Positions 36,165-46,997 of a DNA stretch of 64,000 nucleotides are shown here, in pieces. Location: contig JAZGUH010000182.1 of the NCBI GenBank assembly GCA_037893225.1, positions 1,178,001-1,242,000 on the forward strand, given 5' to 3'. Below the pieces are notes generated by a model. It worked only from the letters and a program-made list of their open reading frames with translations, was not told the DNA's origin and did no database searches. This DNA comes from Hippasteria phrygiana. Lineage: Eukaryota; Echinodermata; Asteroidea; Valvatida; Goniasteridae. The translations under genes were made by a program, and so were the position numbers. Position 1 is the stretch's first letter. Every line of letters begins with the position of its first letter.

Positions 36165-36540
36165 TATTTTTGTGCGATGTTCAAATATATATGTGCGATG
36201 TTTGTCATTATGTGCGATGTTCAAATATATATGTTCGATGTTTGTCATTATATGTGCGATGTTCCAATTTATATGTGCGATGTTCCAATTTATATGTGCG
36301 ATGTTCCAATTTATATGTGCGATGTTCAAATATATATGCGATGTTTTGTCATATATGTGCGATGTTTGTCATTATATATGCGATGTTCAAATGTATGTGT
36401 GCGATGTTTGTTATTATATGTACGATGTTCAAATATATATGCGATGTTTGTCATATATGTGCAATGTTCAAATTTATATCTGCGATGTTCAAATTTATAT
36501 GTGCGATGTTCGATGTTCAAATAATATGTGCGATGTTTTT
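36165..36540 (+). repeat. GCGATGTTCAAATATATATGT satellite, left arm
   Basis: About 17-20 variable units of 18-24 bases, each starting TGCGATGTT, some with CAAATATATA, some CCAATTTATA and some TGTCATTATA. The mirror image lies at about 38648-39055. Confidence 0.9.
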
Positions 36541-37300
36541 CAATTTATATTCGAAAACGGAATTGTGGGATATAGTATGGTTTCCAGACCGAAATAGTAT
36601 GAATATTCCTAATAAGTTACATCAGGGACCAGACTACTTAGGACGGTCTATCTGTTGCACTGACCTGGCTGAAGCTAGCCCGCGATTCAGCCCGCGATTC
36701 GCAATAGGGCCCGCGATTCGCCTGATCAGAGCAGCCGCATATTGAAAACTAGAATCCATTCGACAAAAGGGGTTTTTCTTAATGAAATCGCTGGATTCAG
36801 GCAACGAATTTTTTAGAAAATGTCAAGAAAATACATACCAATTTGTGCATGAAATTTCAGAATAGGTATGAGCAAAGCTGTACATATTATACTTAACATT
36901 GTTTTATGGGTCTTTTTTAATGAATTAATTAGTCGTTTCGCGAAGGCCCATTTCAAAGGGTTCTCTACATCAATTCCTTTCGGCTCAGCACAATAGCTTC
37001 TGTTTGAAAGAAAGTGTACCGCACATGTTTTAAAAAATTCATATTTTTCTTTCATATTCATAATTGCTACCTTCCTGGGCACACTTAATTTCAGCAAGGG
37101 CCTATTCCAAGAATGGCTTCTGTTCCAATTAGCCGCTTAAAAAAAGTGTACACGATTGGTAATTCTCAATTTTTTTTTTTAATGAATTATTACAAAATAC
37201 CTTTGTATACTGTAAGTTAATAATAGTCTGAATCATCCTGTGAAATTATGGCACCAGATGTGCTGTCGTTGTCAAGAAAAGTGGAAATGTATATCGTCTT

Positions 37301-37328
37301 CCAACGATTTCCAGCTGGAAATCGTTGG
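37301..37328. repeat. 28-base perfect palindrome in the foldback centre
   Basis: CCAACGATTTCCAG is followed immediately by its exact complement with no spacer. A longer imperfect inverted repeat (TAGCC..., TTAGTCAAG and CTTGACTAAAGGCTA) surrounds it out to about 37452. Confidence 0.9.
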
Positions 37329-38647
37329 AGAACTGCCCTGTAGCCGTTAGTCAAGACGCGAGTGGCTACATGGACAAGTGGCGCGCCCCGGACATGATGG
37401 CGCCTTGGCATATCCGGGCCCAGATAGCCACGCGCGCCTTGACTAAAGGCTATTATCCGCCCGACGGTTGAGAACGAGCGCCGTTTTTCACTCGTTTTTC
37501 GCCATCTAACAACGCAAAACTTTGAACAGGTCAGTGGAATGATATTTCCTATAACATACTAACCCCCAAATCCGCCCATTTCTGAAAATTGCAACAATGA
37601 CCAATCATGTACACTGCCTTTAAAGCTAAGACGGATCATTTTCATGAATATCTGGAAATGCGGTATTCGGAGTTTCGTGTGAAATGTGCCGTCTTTGAAT
37701 GAAAGTGTACCACACATATTTTGAAAAATTCTTATTTTTCTTTCATATTCATAATTCCCACCTTCCCGGGTACTTTCTCTCAAAGACGGCATTTCACACG
37801 AAACTCCGAATACCGCATTTCCAAATATTCCTTAAAATGGTCCGTCTTTAAGCGGCTAATTGGAACAGAAGCCATTCTTGGAATAGGCCCTTGCTGAAAT
37901 TGTGTGCCCGGCAAGGTGGTAATTATGAATATGAAAGAAAAATATGAAGTTTTCAAAATATGTGTGGTACACTTTCTTTCAAAGACGGCATTTCACACGA
38001 AACTCCCAATACCGCATTTCCAGATATTCATGAAAATGATCCGTCTTTAAGCGGCTAATTGGAACAGAAGCCATTCTTGCAATAAGCTCTTGCTGAAATT
38101 AAGTGTGCCCAGGAAGGTGGCAATTATGAATATGAAAGAAAAATATGAATTTTTTAAAACATGTGTGGTACACTTTCTTTCAAACAGAAGCTATTGTGCT
38201 GAGCCGAAAGGAATTGATGTAGAGAACCCTTTGAAATGGGCCCTCGCGTAACGACTAATTATTTCATAAAAAATACCCATAAACAATGTTAAGTATAATA
38301 TGTTCAGCTTTGCTCATACCTATTCTGAAATTTCATGCACAAATTGGTATGTAATTTCTTGACATTTCTCGAAAATTCGTTGCCTGAATCCAGCGTTTCT
38401 ATTAAGAAAAACTCCTTTTGTCGAATGGATTCTAGTTTTCAATATGCGGCTGCTCTGATCAGGCGAATCGCGGGCCCTATTGCGAATCGCGGGCTGAATC
38501 GTGGGCTAGCTTCAGCCAGGTCAGTGCAACAGATAGACCGTCCTAAGTAGTCTGGTCCCTGATGTAACTTATTAGGAATATTCATACTATTTCGGTCTGG
38601 AAACCATACTATATCCCACAATTCCGTTTTCGAATATAAATTGAAAA

Positions 38648-39055
38648 ATATCGCACATATTATTTGAACATCGAACATATATGACAAACATCGCACATAT
38701 AAATTTGAACATCGCACATATAAATTTGAACATTGCACATATATGACAAACATCGCATATATATTTGAACATCGTACATATACATTTGAACATATCGCAC
38801 ATATAAATTGGAACATCGCACATATACATTGGAACATCGCACATATAATGACAAACATCGAACATATATGACAAAACATCGCATATATATTTGAACATCG
38901 CACATATACATTTGAACATATCGCACATATAAATTGGAACATCGCACATATACATTGGAACATCGCACATATAATGACAAACATCGAACATATATATTTG
39001 AACATCGCACATAATGACAAACATCGCACATATATATTTGAACATCGCACACAAA
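38648..39055 (-). repeat. GCGATGTTCAAATATATATGT satellite, right arm
   Basis: This is the inverted partner of the array at 36165-36540. It includes a local duplication of about 125 bases (about 38765-38880 and 38885-39000). Confidence 0.9.
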
Positions 39056-39856
39056 TACGTAGATTATCGAATATTGCAAAGTTTGACATGCCATATTCCA
39101 TTCGCACCTCGTGGGCATCCAGCATGTATGAGAAACGCTCTTGGTTCCTTCTTGCAAGTGCCCAGAGAGGCTCTCTCCGCCGTGCCGGTGCATCTGGCTC
39201 GAGTTGTGGTTGTCCTTGTTCTGGTTCATGTCCTATGTCATCTTCATCAGCTTCATCCTCGTTTTCATCACCAGGGGGTAAAATCGGCGGGGGTGGGGGT
39301 CTTTCCGCGACGGCGTTCAGATCTGGCAGCTGGTCTATGTCTTCTTGTCCGGCCCTCCATGGAGCAACAGGCCCAGCATGCCTCATCTCGCGCTCTCGTT
39401 CTTCCAGTGCGCTGGAAAAGAATGTTGTACTTTACTAGTTACAGGGGCTTGTACATGGATTTTGTAATGGGCTTTGAAATCACTTCGGCTTAATTCAAGT
39501 TCACCTTGGTTGTAATAGAATACGCACGAAAATAGTGGAGAATGCAAGGACACAAAATTAAACATCCTAAACTCGGTTAAGAATATTAGTATACGCTATG
39601 TTCGGGATGGGTTACACCCTTGGAGAGCACAACACTGTTACATTCCATTACTCTTATTTTGGGACGACCTGTATTCTATCATGCTACATTTGTGCATGTG
39701 AGGATATACCCAGCACGATATGGGGCAGAGGGGTACCCCCCCCCCCCCCCCCTTTTTTTTGTCCCTATATACACTCTCCAGACTATTGTTACCTAACACA
39801 TCCCCCTAGACATCTGAAAAGAATTCCTCAGATTCCGGGAACACAATGACCAACAC

Positions 39857-39888
<32 letters not shown>

Positions 39889-42524
39889 TCCTCTGCCCCA
39901 TATCGTGCATCATGTGTGAGGAACGACATGATCCCTTCAAAACATATATACAAAGACCATGGTGTCCCTAGATACTTTGTTAATGGCAAATTTATTGATT
40001 TTGTTTATAACTTACTCTCCCTTTGTACGTAATCCCGTATTCTCCTTCGCAGAGCTGCATCAGTCCGCCCTCGGCCTCCTTTGTACACATCCCGTAAATT
40101 GGCGGGGATTTGGCGCCGCACGTACGCTAAAATTCTGACGTAATTGTTGCGGTGTATATTCCATCCATCTCTAATCACAGCCTTTTCCTCCTCATTTATG
40201 ACACGACGCCCACGACGATGTCTCTCAGCCATTTCCTCTGATTTTCTCCTACCACGTACAACGTCAACCGAAATAATTTACTCTGAACCACGTCTATATT
40301 CCTATTGTGGAACCAAGGTATTTGACGCAGATACAAAATTAATTGTTGATTTTTATTACCTATTGAAAACGTTAAATATACGTTTTTAAAACGCCCGCAT
40401 TCCAGGGCCCTCAGTAAAGCATTACAGTAATTGGTGTCTTTACGTAATCGCTAATAATACTAATTGTCAATCGGACAATGTGCGGCAGTCAGCGCCTTAA
40501 TCCGGTAACCATTGACCAATGGGAGTTCAGGGCCGGTTACTTTTCGCAGTCACTTATTGCGCTTTTGTTCGGAGAATATATAGGACATAACGTTCGCTTT
40601 GGTACCGTTCCATGCTAGATACCTAATGAAACTTCAATTGTTTACGTCATGAAATTCGCTTCGCATTCGCATTCGCATGAAGTATGAACCGGGCTTTACT
40701 GCAAATAATACCCCACGACCGCGCGCTGACCTACAGGGCGTGCGCGCGCTGACCTACAGGGCGCGCGCGCGCCAAATCAGATTACAATTGCAATGACTGC
40801 AGCATGCATGATCCTGTAGTTATGATACATACTGCATGTACAAGTATTTTGTATGTGTTTGTGCCACCAAAAATAGACGATAGGCGTAGAGTCGAACATA
40901 GTCCGTGCCACCCACCCGCCGGCAAAACGCCAAAATGTACCATGACAGAACCAAACGAAAATAAGTAAGCTAAATAAGTAAATCTGTATTTATAATTGTA
41001 AAATAAATAATGTACCAGCCCCTTCCTATACAAAAATAAAGTTGTAGGCCTATGTATCGAAATATATTTGGACTAAAATCGGCTTTGCGTGCAATGATGA
41101 GCAAATCAAAGTAAAACAGCTATACTGATGGCGATATTGAGTCCACAACCTTGTGTTACTTTGACGTCAGGACTTTATGGAAAGTTAATCCATGTCGAAA
41201 AGTGGGGATGATTATTGAATCTGTCAACGAAGTACTGCATCTTGAACTGTTCTCAACGGGGGATACCCCTGCCCCAAACACCGCTTGAAATTTGAAACAT
41301 CACTTCGTGTACAATTTCCGCTTTCTAAATTTGTTTACGAAACAAAAAGAAATACAAATCGGCGGGCCCCTGAACTCCTTCCCCGTGTTCACGCCACTGG
41401 CGCACAGATCCCCACATCACTATGATAAAGATGACTACCGAAGAAACAAAGAAATAAACACCCCGACAAATATTCAAACAACCCTAATTTTCACCTGTTT
41501 TGCACGATTTATTCGCTTATTACTTTTTATGACATGAACAATTTACATACCGAGTTCATGGATCGGATGTACTCTACATGTTGACTATATATTACATGTA
41601 GACTTGATGTGCGGAAATATTGTTTCACACAGCGAGTTGTTGACAAGTGCAAGTGGAATAGTGACCAAGTGAAGTTGTTTCATCTCCATCTATCAACTGT
41701 TTAAAAAAAAATGTACTTCTAAGTTCTAGATTTTAATTGTTTTTTTCGCTGCTAATGTGAGGACAGAAAAGAGGGTATAACAAAGGGAACAAAACTGTCC
41801 TCACATTTTTGTCTTTGTTCGGGAAAATGTGAGGACAGGCAAACTAGTGCTTAGTCTATGGGGATGGGTTATATCAAAGGGAAACAAAGGAATGTCCTCA
41901 CGTCTATAGCGAAACAAAAATACATGTACACGTATGTGTATGTCAGTACGCAGACGCTGGACATGCGTGCGTGTTCCAGGGGGTGTAGTTTCCAAAAGCC
42001 AATTCTCAGAACAGCCATAACAAACGGATGGAGGTTAAAAATAGCACATAACCGAAATACAGCGCAAGGGGGCGCACTCCAATACTTGATTCGTTAACGC
42101 GAGATAGCGCGACGATACAGCCCCTTTAAGTCAAACACAGCAAGGATGGCTTGTGATGTTTCAGATTGAATTTCAGATTGAATTTCAGAACCGTTGCGAA
42201 AACGTGATGCATTTGTAGTTAAAGGAAACATGATTTAGGATTTATATTTCATTATTCCTGCTTAAAACAATAAAGTATTATCTTGACAATGATATTTTGT
42301 GTCCAGAAACAATTATTTCCCAGATTAAATATGAGAATGTATTTTTTGAAAATGTTTGTCCAAGCTACTCCGCCCCCTAAGTGGGACCCTCATTAACATA
42401 AGTGTGTGACGTAGACCGAGGCACATTACATATTCTGCTGCGCGAGCCGGCCCCATTCATCATCACGCGTATGCATTGAGTGTATGTGTGAGTTTGTATA
42501 GCTATTCAAACCGTGGACATTTAA

Positions 42525-43657
42525 AGAGCAACTAAAACTTTTTGGACTTTTCCGACAGTTTAAATACTCTTTTAACTGATGGAGATTAGTTTGCAGACGA
42601 GAGGAATTTTTCTATAAAAAAGGGTTGTTATTCTGAACCATTTATCCTGTTTCGCGAAAGCTCATTATGTATGTAAATGTATGTACGTGACCCCGTGACG
42701 TACACGTGTAGAGTCGGTTGATGCTACAGCCAAACACTATGCGTGTACGTGGAGTTGATGCTGCTGGAAGAGTTTTTGTCGACATAACTCCTCCGTTTTC
42801 CCGTCTATTTTGTCTAATTTTGATATTATTTCAGTATGAGCATGGTTCTGAGATAATAATTATGCCTCGATCGTGTGTAGTTGGGGGTTGCACGAGGAAC
42901 AGCGACAGAAACCCTGACCTAACCTTACTGCGATTCCTAGTGCTGAATGGAGTTCAAAGGCGACAGTGGGTCCGCTTTGTAGACAATACAATATCTGATT
43001 TTGGGCTGTCGAAATGGTCGAAACTATGTGCAGAACATTTCGCCAAAGACTGTATTGATGATAGTTTTAGTACGAAAACTCAGCTGGGTTTGAAGGCACA
43101 ATTCCGTTTGAAGGCTGGAGCCATTCCAATTCTAAAGGCACCGAGCATTCCAATCCTGTCCCGGACTCACGCGCCCCAGACCACGACGACGTTCCCTGCG
43201 GTTGCCGGCTCGAGCAGCCAGAGCCCTGGCCGTCTCCCTGTCCACGCTCGCTTGACTCAACATGCATTGTACACACGGTACCGCATGCGCTGCATGCGAT
43301 TGAGTCTGGTACCTTATAACAGAAATTGTGTGTATAGTTCTGAGAAGGTGCGGGTCCTTAAGAGGGCTGCATAAGCAAAGTCGCCAGACTAGAGTATAGC
43401 ATTAGCTCACACACAACTCACCGCGCAGGTCCCAATAAAAGCCGACTGCAAACAAAAGAAAGTATGAATCATAACTAGCTTTTCAGCAAGAACACACATA
43501 CAACCCCAATTCTAAATGTGGCTCAGAAGGAAAAGGCTCAAAAACATTTTATTTTTATTTTTCAGAATAATGAAACTTGTTACATTAGTTTTGGGTAGGC
43601 ATAAACTATCAGATAAGTCCAAAAAGTCACACAAAAAATTGGCGTTTTAGTTGGTCT
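42525..43657. mobile_element. TTAA element with AGAGCAACTAAAAC termini, copy 1
   Basis: TTAA at 42521-42524 is followed by AGAGCAACTAAAAC; the other end reads GTTTTAGTTGGTCT then TTAA (43658-43661). At 1133 bases it carries a single THAP-domain exon and no catalytic region, so it looks like an internal-deletion derivative of a THAP/Kolobok-like transposon. It lies inverted to the copy at 45197-48985. Confidence 0.82.
42862..43374 (+). pseudogene. THAP-domain protein, truncated transposon gene
   Basis: The start MPRSCVVGGC is chosen because it is the conserved first residue of all four THAP copies here. The THAP zinc finger covers residues 1-85: CVVGGC, then WVRFVDNTISDF, then LCAEHF with the final Cys and His, and AQFRLKAGAIP after it. 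The open frame then runs through low-complexity sequence into the element's 3' half and stops at 43372-43374 (VLKRAA). The C-terminal 70 residues look like chance read-through of a deletion junction. An intact DNA-binding domain without a catalytic part could act as a repressor of relatives; that is inference. Confidence 0.75.
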
Positions 43658-43685
43658 TTAACAAAGAGGACAATGGGGTCCACGA

Positions 43686-43802
43686 TTGAGTCAAGGTCCA
43701 CGATTCAAAATCGTGTACAAAACATATGGGAGGCCTTCCGACATCACTGGTGCTTTTAACCCGGTGGCTGCTTTTAACCCATCGGCTCATTCGATCAACA
43801 AG
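43686..43802 (+). pseudogene. Possible orphan exon
   Basis: The open stretch encodes GPRFKIVYKTYGRP, then GAFNPVAAFNPSAHSINK, and ends at a strong donor AAG/GTAAGT. No family is recognised and no partner exon was found. It could be a relic of the DNA into which the elements inserted. Confidence 0.25.
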
Positions 43803-44244
43803 GTAAGTAAAACACATGTGTCCGTCGAACAGCATTGTTTGAGGCATCTACATTGTACAGTGACAATTGCCACGCTGGATTCCTCAAAATAGTTCGCAAT
43901 AGTGAACACCCATCTATTTACGTTTCGAGAGAATTTGGTCGCACTTGCAATGGTAATTTATTGCAGGGATGTCTGCATTCCATATACACCAAATTTCAAC
44001 AGGAGAAAATATTAACCACATGCGAAACAAGTGATTTAAAGGTGCTGATTTATAACGAACTGTTATATAACTAATTTCAGGCACACTTTGTTCAGTGATG
44101 CTTAGCTGCCAAACATGAAAAGGAAGTCAGTTAAGCTTTGTTAGAACAATTGAACGCATCAATAACACGATCCATGTCGCTGATCCCAAGAGTCATCTTG
44201 ATTCGGCTGCCAGTAACGGCCCACTTTGGTTCCACGTGACAGAG

Positions 44245-44355
44245 TTAGTCACATTTGTTTTGCCACGATTCGTCATCTTGTTCTGGCCAAACATAAAATG
44301 CCCCAGACTTGGTCATGTACGTAAGAAGCATGGACTCATCTGTAACACTCATCAC
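44245..44355 (-). pseudogene. Orphan C-terminal exon
   Basis: After an acceptor (TTTTTATTGCAG) the minus strand reads VMSVTDESMLLTYMTKSGAF, then YVWPEQDDESWQNKCD and a stop. The length is an exact codon multiple and the composition is protein-like. I have a loose recollection of YxWP...D endings in multicopy invertebrate genes but no firm family. Confidence 0.35.
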
Positions 44356-44726
44356 CTGCAATAAAAATAGGAGTTCAATGATTAAAATGTAATTACCCTC
44401 TGACGTAATAGTTTAGCGTAAAATAATGTATGACATTTTACCTCGCTGTCCGTGAAGTTTCACTGTGATGAAGTCGCCGGGCTAAATTTTCGTCAGATTA
44501 TGCTGAGCATCTGATGATATTAATTTTTTAAAAGTCAGTTAATCTATGAACCAGCGCACACAATGAATTGCGTACAAGTGGATGTTCCATATAATTTGTC
44601 AAGGAACAGGTAAACAAGTCCCTATAAGCTTCGGCTTTTCGCATCATGCCTCCATCTTAATATAATTACTTTCTGTCCTATTTTTCTTTTCTTTCGATGG
44701 AAATAAATGTTCTTGAAATGAAATGA

Positions 44727-45196
44727 ATTAAAGACCAACTTTTTAAAGACCAACTTTTTAAAGACCAACTTTTTAAAGACCAACTTTTTAAAGACCAACT
44801 TTTTAACGACCAACTTTTTAACGACCAACTTTTTAAAGACCAACTTTTTAACGACCAACTTTTTAACGACCAACTTTTTAACGACCAACTTTTTAACGAC
44901 CAACTTTTTAACGACCAACTTTTTAACGACCAACTTTTTAACGACCAACTTTTTAACGACCAACTTTTTAACGACCAACTTTTTAAAGACCAACTTTTTA
45001 AAGACCAACTTTTTAAAGACCAACTTTTTAAAGACCAACTTTTTAAAGACCAACTTTTTAAAGACCAACTTTTTAAAGACCAACTTTTTAAAGACCAACT
45101 TTTTAAAGACCAACTTTTTAAAGACCAACTTTTTAAAGACCAACTTTTTAAAGACCAACTTTTTAAAGACCAACTTTTTAAAGACCAACTTTTTAA
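44727..45196. repeat. 15-base satellite AAAGACCAACTTTTT, about 31 units
   Basis: The units repeat with almost no variation. Two versions alternate in blocks: AAAGACC (outer blocks) and AACGACC (centre, about 44805-44985, with one AAAGACC unit inside). Every AAAGACC unit contains TTAA followed by AGACCAAC, the end sequence of the adjoining THAP/TTAA elements. Two antisense frames read through it as KKLVF-type and KSWSL-type repeats; these are not genes. Confidence 0.95.
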
Positions 45197-46237
45197 AGAC
45201 CAACTTTTTTGACTTTTTTGACTTATCTGATAGTTTATGCCTCCCAAAACTAATGTCACAAGTTTCATGATTCTGAAAAAAAAAAAAAATGTTTTTGAGC
45301 CTTTTCCTTCTGAGCCACTTTGACTCGATTCAGAAAAGGCCGAGGTCAACTGCGTGCCGTATCGCGCGAGTATTGACGTATACGTGTAGAAACATATGAC
45401 GTCACTGTATTATACGACAATGTTTTACGTAGAGTCTGTACGTATTTTTTTGTCTAAGGCTAGTATTACTTGCTGTGCTTTTTGCTCATGATTCAGGTGT
45501 AACACTACGGTAAACATATTTTAAAGTGTTGACATCTTTGTGAGACACATTTAGAATTGGGGTTGTAGGCTTGTTCTTGCTGAAAAGCTAGTTATGATTC
45601 ATACTTTCCTTTGTTTGCAGTCGGCTTTCATTGGGACCTGCGCGGTGAGTTGTGTGTGAGCTGATGCTCTACTCTAGTCTGGCGACTTTGCTTATGCAGC
45701 CCCGCACCTTCTCAGAATTATACAGTGTACACACAATTTCTGTTATAAGGTACCAGACTCAATCGCATGCAGCGCATGCGGTACCGTGCGTGTACAATGC
45801 ATGTTGAGTCAAGCGAGCGTGGACAGGGAGGGAGACGGCCGGGGCTCTGGCTGCTGGAGCCGGCAACCGCAGGCTACGTCGTCGTCTGGTGGCAGTGCTT
45901 CCACAATCAAAATGAAAATTTCCTTATCCTGAGTGCCAAATTTCCTTTTTCCCCCCCGATTTCCTTATGTTTATTTAAACCACCAGAAGCAAGTTACGTG
46001 CAGCATATGCAGTGTATGTAAGCTCGGAACAGCATATCATTTTACTGGTAAATGATATGCTGTTCCGAGCTACATGTAGATGCTGGCTATAGGCTCTAGT
46101 AATCAGTGGCGCGTGTGCGTATTTTACGTGCTGACGTATGAACTCCGGATAGTCTTGTTTCAAGTCACTCTGAAACTGATAGGGCATTCAATAAAATAGC
46201 TAATTTTGGGAGAATATTGTAGAATTTGCGCATATTT

Positions 46238-46699
46238 CTATATTTTCCTTAGGATTTCCTTAGATTTGGGGGATTTCCTCAAAATGTCCTTAGTTTTTTT
46301 CATTTCCTTAAAAATTCCTTCGAAAGGAAAAATTTCCTTAAAATAAGGAAATGTCCTTGAAAGTGGAAGCACTGTCTGGTGGTGCGCGTGAGTCCGGGAC
46401 AGGATTAGAATGTTCGGTGCTTTTAGAGTTGGAATGGCTCCAGCCTTCAAACGGAATTGTGCCTCCAAACCCAGCTGAGTTTTCATACCAACACTATCAT
46501 CAATACATGTCTTTGGCGAAATGTTCTGCACATATTTTCGACCATTTCGACAGCCAAAAAATTAATCAGATCTTGTATTGTCTACAAAACGGACACACTG
46601 TCGCCTTTGAACTCCATTCACTGGGAATCGCAGTAAGGTTAGGTCAGGTTTTTTGTGGCTGTTCCTCGTGCAACCCCCAACTACACACGATCGAGGCAT
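46238..46699 (-). pseudogene. THAP-domain gene, broken copy
   Basis: On the minus strand from 46699, MPRSCVVGGCTRN then VQRRQCVRFVDNTRSD runs into a stop. The next part of the THAP finger has several extra bases near 46555-46565 and another one-base change near 46505-46525. The later portion reads TQLGLEAQFRLKAGAIPTLK. Compared with 42862-43374 it has an insertion, at least two shifts and a Trp to Cys change in the WVRFV motif. Confidence 0.8.
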
Positions 46700-46997
46700 A
46701 ATGATTATTCCAGAACCATGCTCATACTTAAATAATATCAAAATTAGACGAAATAGACGGGAAAACGGAGGAGTTATGTCAACAAAAACTCTTCCAGCAG
46801 CATCAACTCCACGAACGTACATACATAGTGTTTGGCTGTAGCATCAACCGACTCTACACGTGTACGTCACGGGGTCACGTACATACATTTAACATACATA
46901 ATGAGCTTTCGTGAAACAGGATAAATGGTTCAGAATAACAACCCTTTTGTTAAATAAAAAAATCCCTCTCGTCTGCAAACTAATCTCCATCAGTTAA

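Larger units (their letters stand above)
36127..39095. mobile_element. Foldback-type element with about 1-kb terminal inverted repeats
   Basis: It is flanked by TTCCAT on both sides (36121-36126, 39096-39101), a six-base target duplication. The ends are TATGGCATGTCAAAC and its exact complement. Each arm (about 36127-37135 and 38050-39095) contains a tandem array of units like GCGATGTTCAAATTTATATGT, then a unique segment with GCCCGCGATTCGC words. The centre (37136-38050) has further inverted and direct duplicates around a segment with a 28-base perfect palindrome. No transposase is seen; long frames inside are satellite artefacts. It resembles Foldback elements in plan. Its superfamily is unknown to me. 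Confidence 0.85.
36079..40232 (-). pseudogene. Second Harbinger gene (accessory DNA-binding type), split by a foldback element
   Basis: On the minus strand, exon 1 (40232 to about 40010) encodes MAERHRRGRRVINEEEKAVI, then YVRRQIPANLRDVYKGG and RRRIRDYVQRE, a basic helical N-terminus. Exon 2 starts after TTTTCCAG near 39414 with EEREREMRHAGPVAPW, then a proline run and an acidic stretch, then PLWALARRNQERFSYMLDAHEVRME. There the 2969-base foldback element intervenes, and the frame ends on the far side (36120-36079) with SVDRILDAIEENL and a stop. Harbingers need a second Myb-like protein to bring the transposase to the nucleus and DNA; I infer that role from position, not from a recognised Myb motif. 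Confidence 0.65.
32730..40695. mobile_element. Harbinger (PIF) DNA transposon, about 8 kb
   Basis: The termini AGCCCGGTTCATACTTCATG and its complement are perfect inverted repeats, continuing as GCGAATGCG words. The flanks are TAA on the left and TTA on the right, close to the three-base target duplication of Harbingers. The other copy of the host element has an uninterrupted version of this site (48837-48839), which confirms the insertion. It carries a DDE transposase on + and a second spliced gene on -, the two-gene plan of the family, pointing at each other. A foldback element is nested inside the second gene. Confidence 0.92.
32649..42125. mobile_element. TTAA element with AGGGGCTGT termini, copy 1, carrying a Harbinger
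   Basis: TTAA at 32645-32648 is followed by AGGGGCTGTATCGTC; the other end reads GACGATACAGCCCCT then TTAA (42126-42129). Without the nested Harbinger it is about 1.5 kb. It matches, in opposite orientation, the copy at 46998-48917. 40699-42125 holds no gene: short frames such as the one at 41292-41537 are shared by both copies but have no recognised domain. TTAA targets and AG starts resemble the THAP/Kolobok-like elements here, but no THAP gene lies within it. Confidence 0.8.

Noticed and set aside
36050..39229. Long frames of the form ...YICAMFVIICAMF...
   Set aside because: Products of the GCGATGTT satellite in the foldback arms read in several frames; not proteins.
39598..39900. Frame ending in a proline run
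   Set aside because: Created by the poly-C tract in an intron of the second Harbinger gene.
41292..41537. 81-codon frame shared with 47971-48213 on the other strand
   Set aside because: Conserved only because the two element copies are homologous; differences include frame changes and there is no recognisable domain.
44622..45349. Long antisense frames of VFKKL or KSWSL repeats
   Set aside because: They are translations of the 15-base satellite; any frame without a stop in the unit stays open. No gene features.
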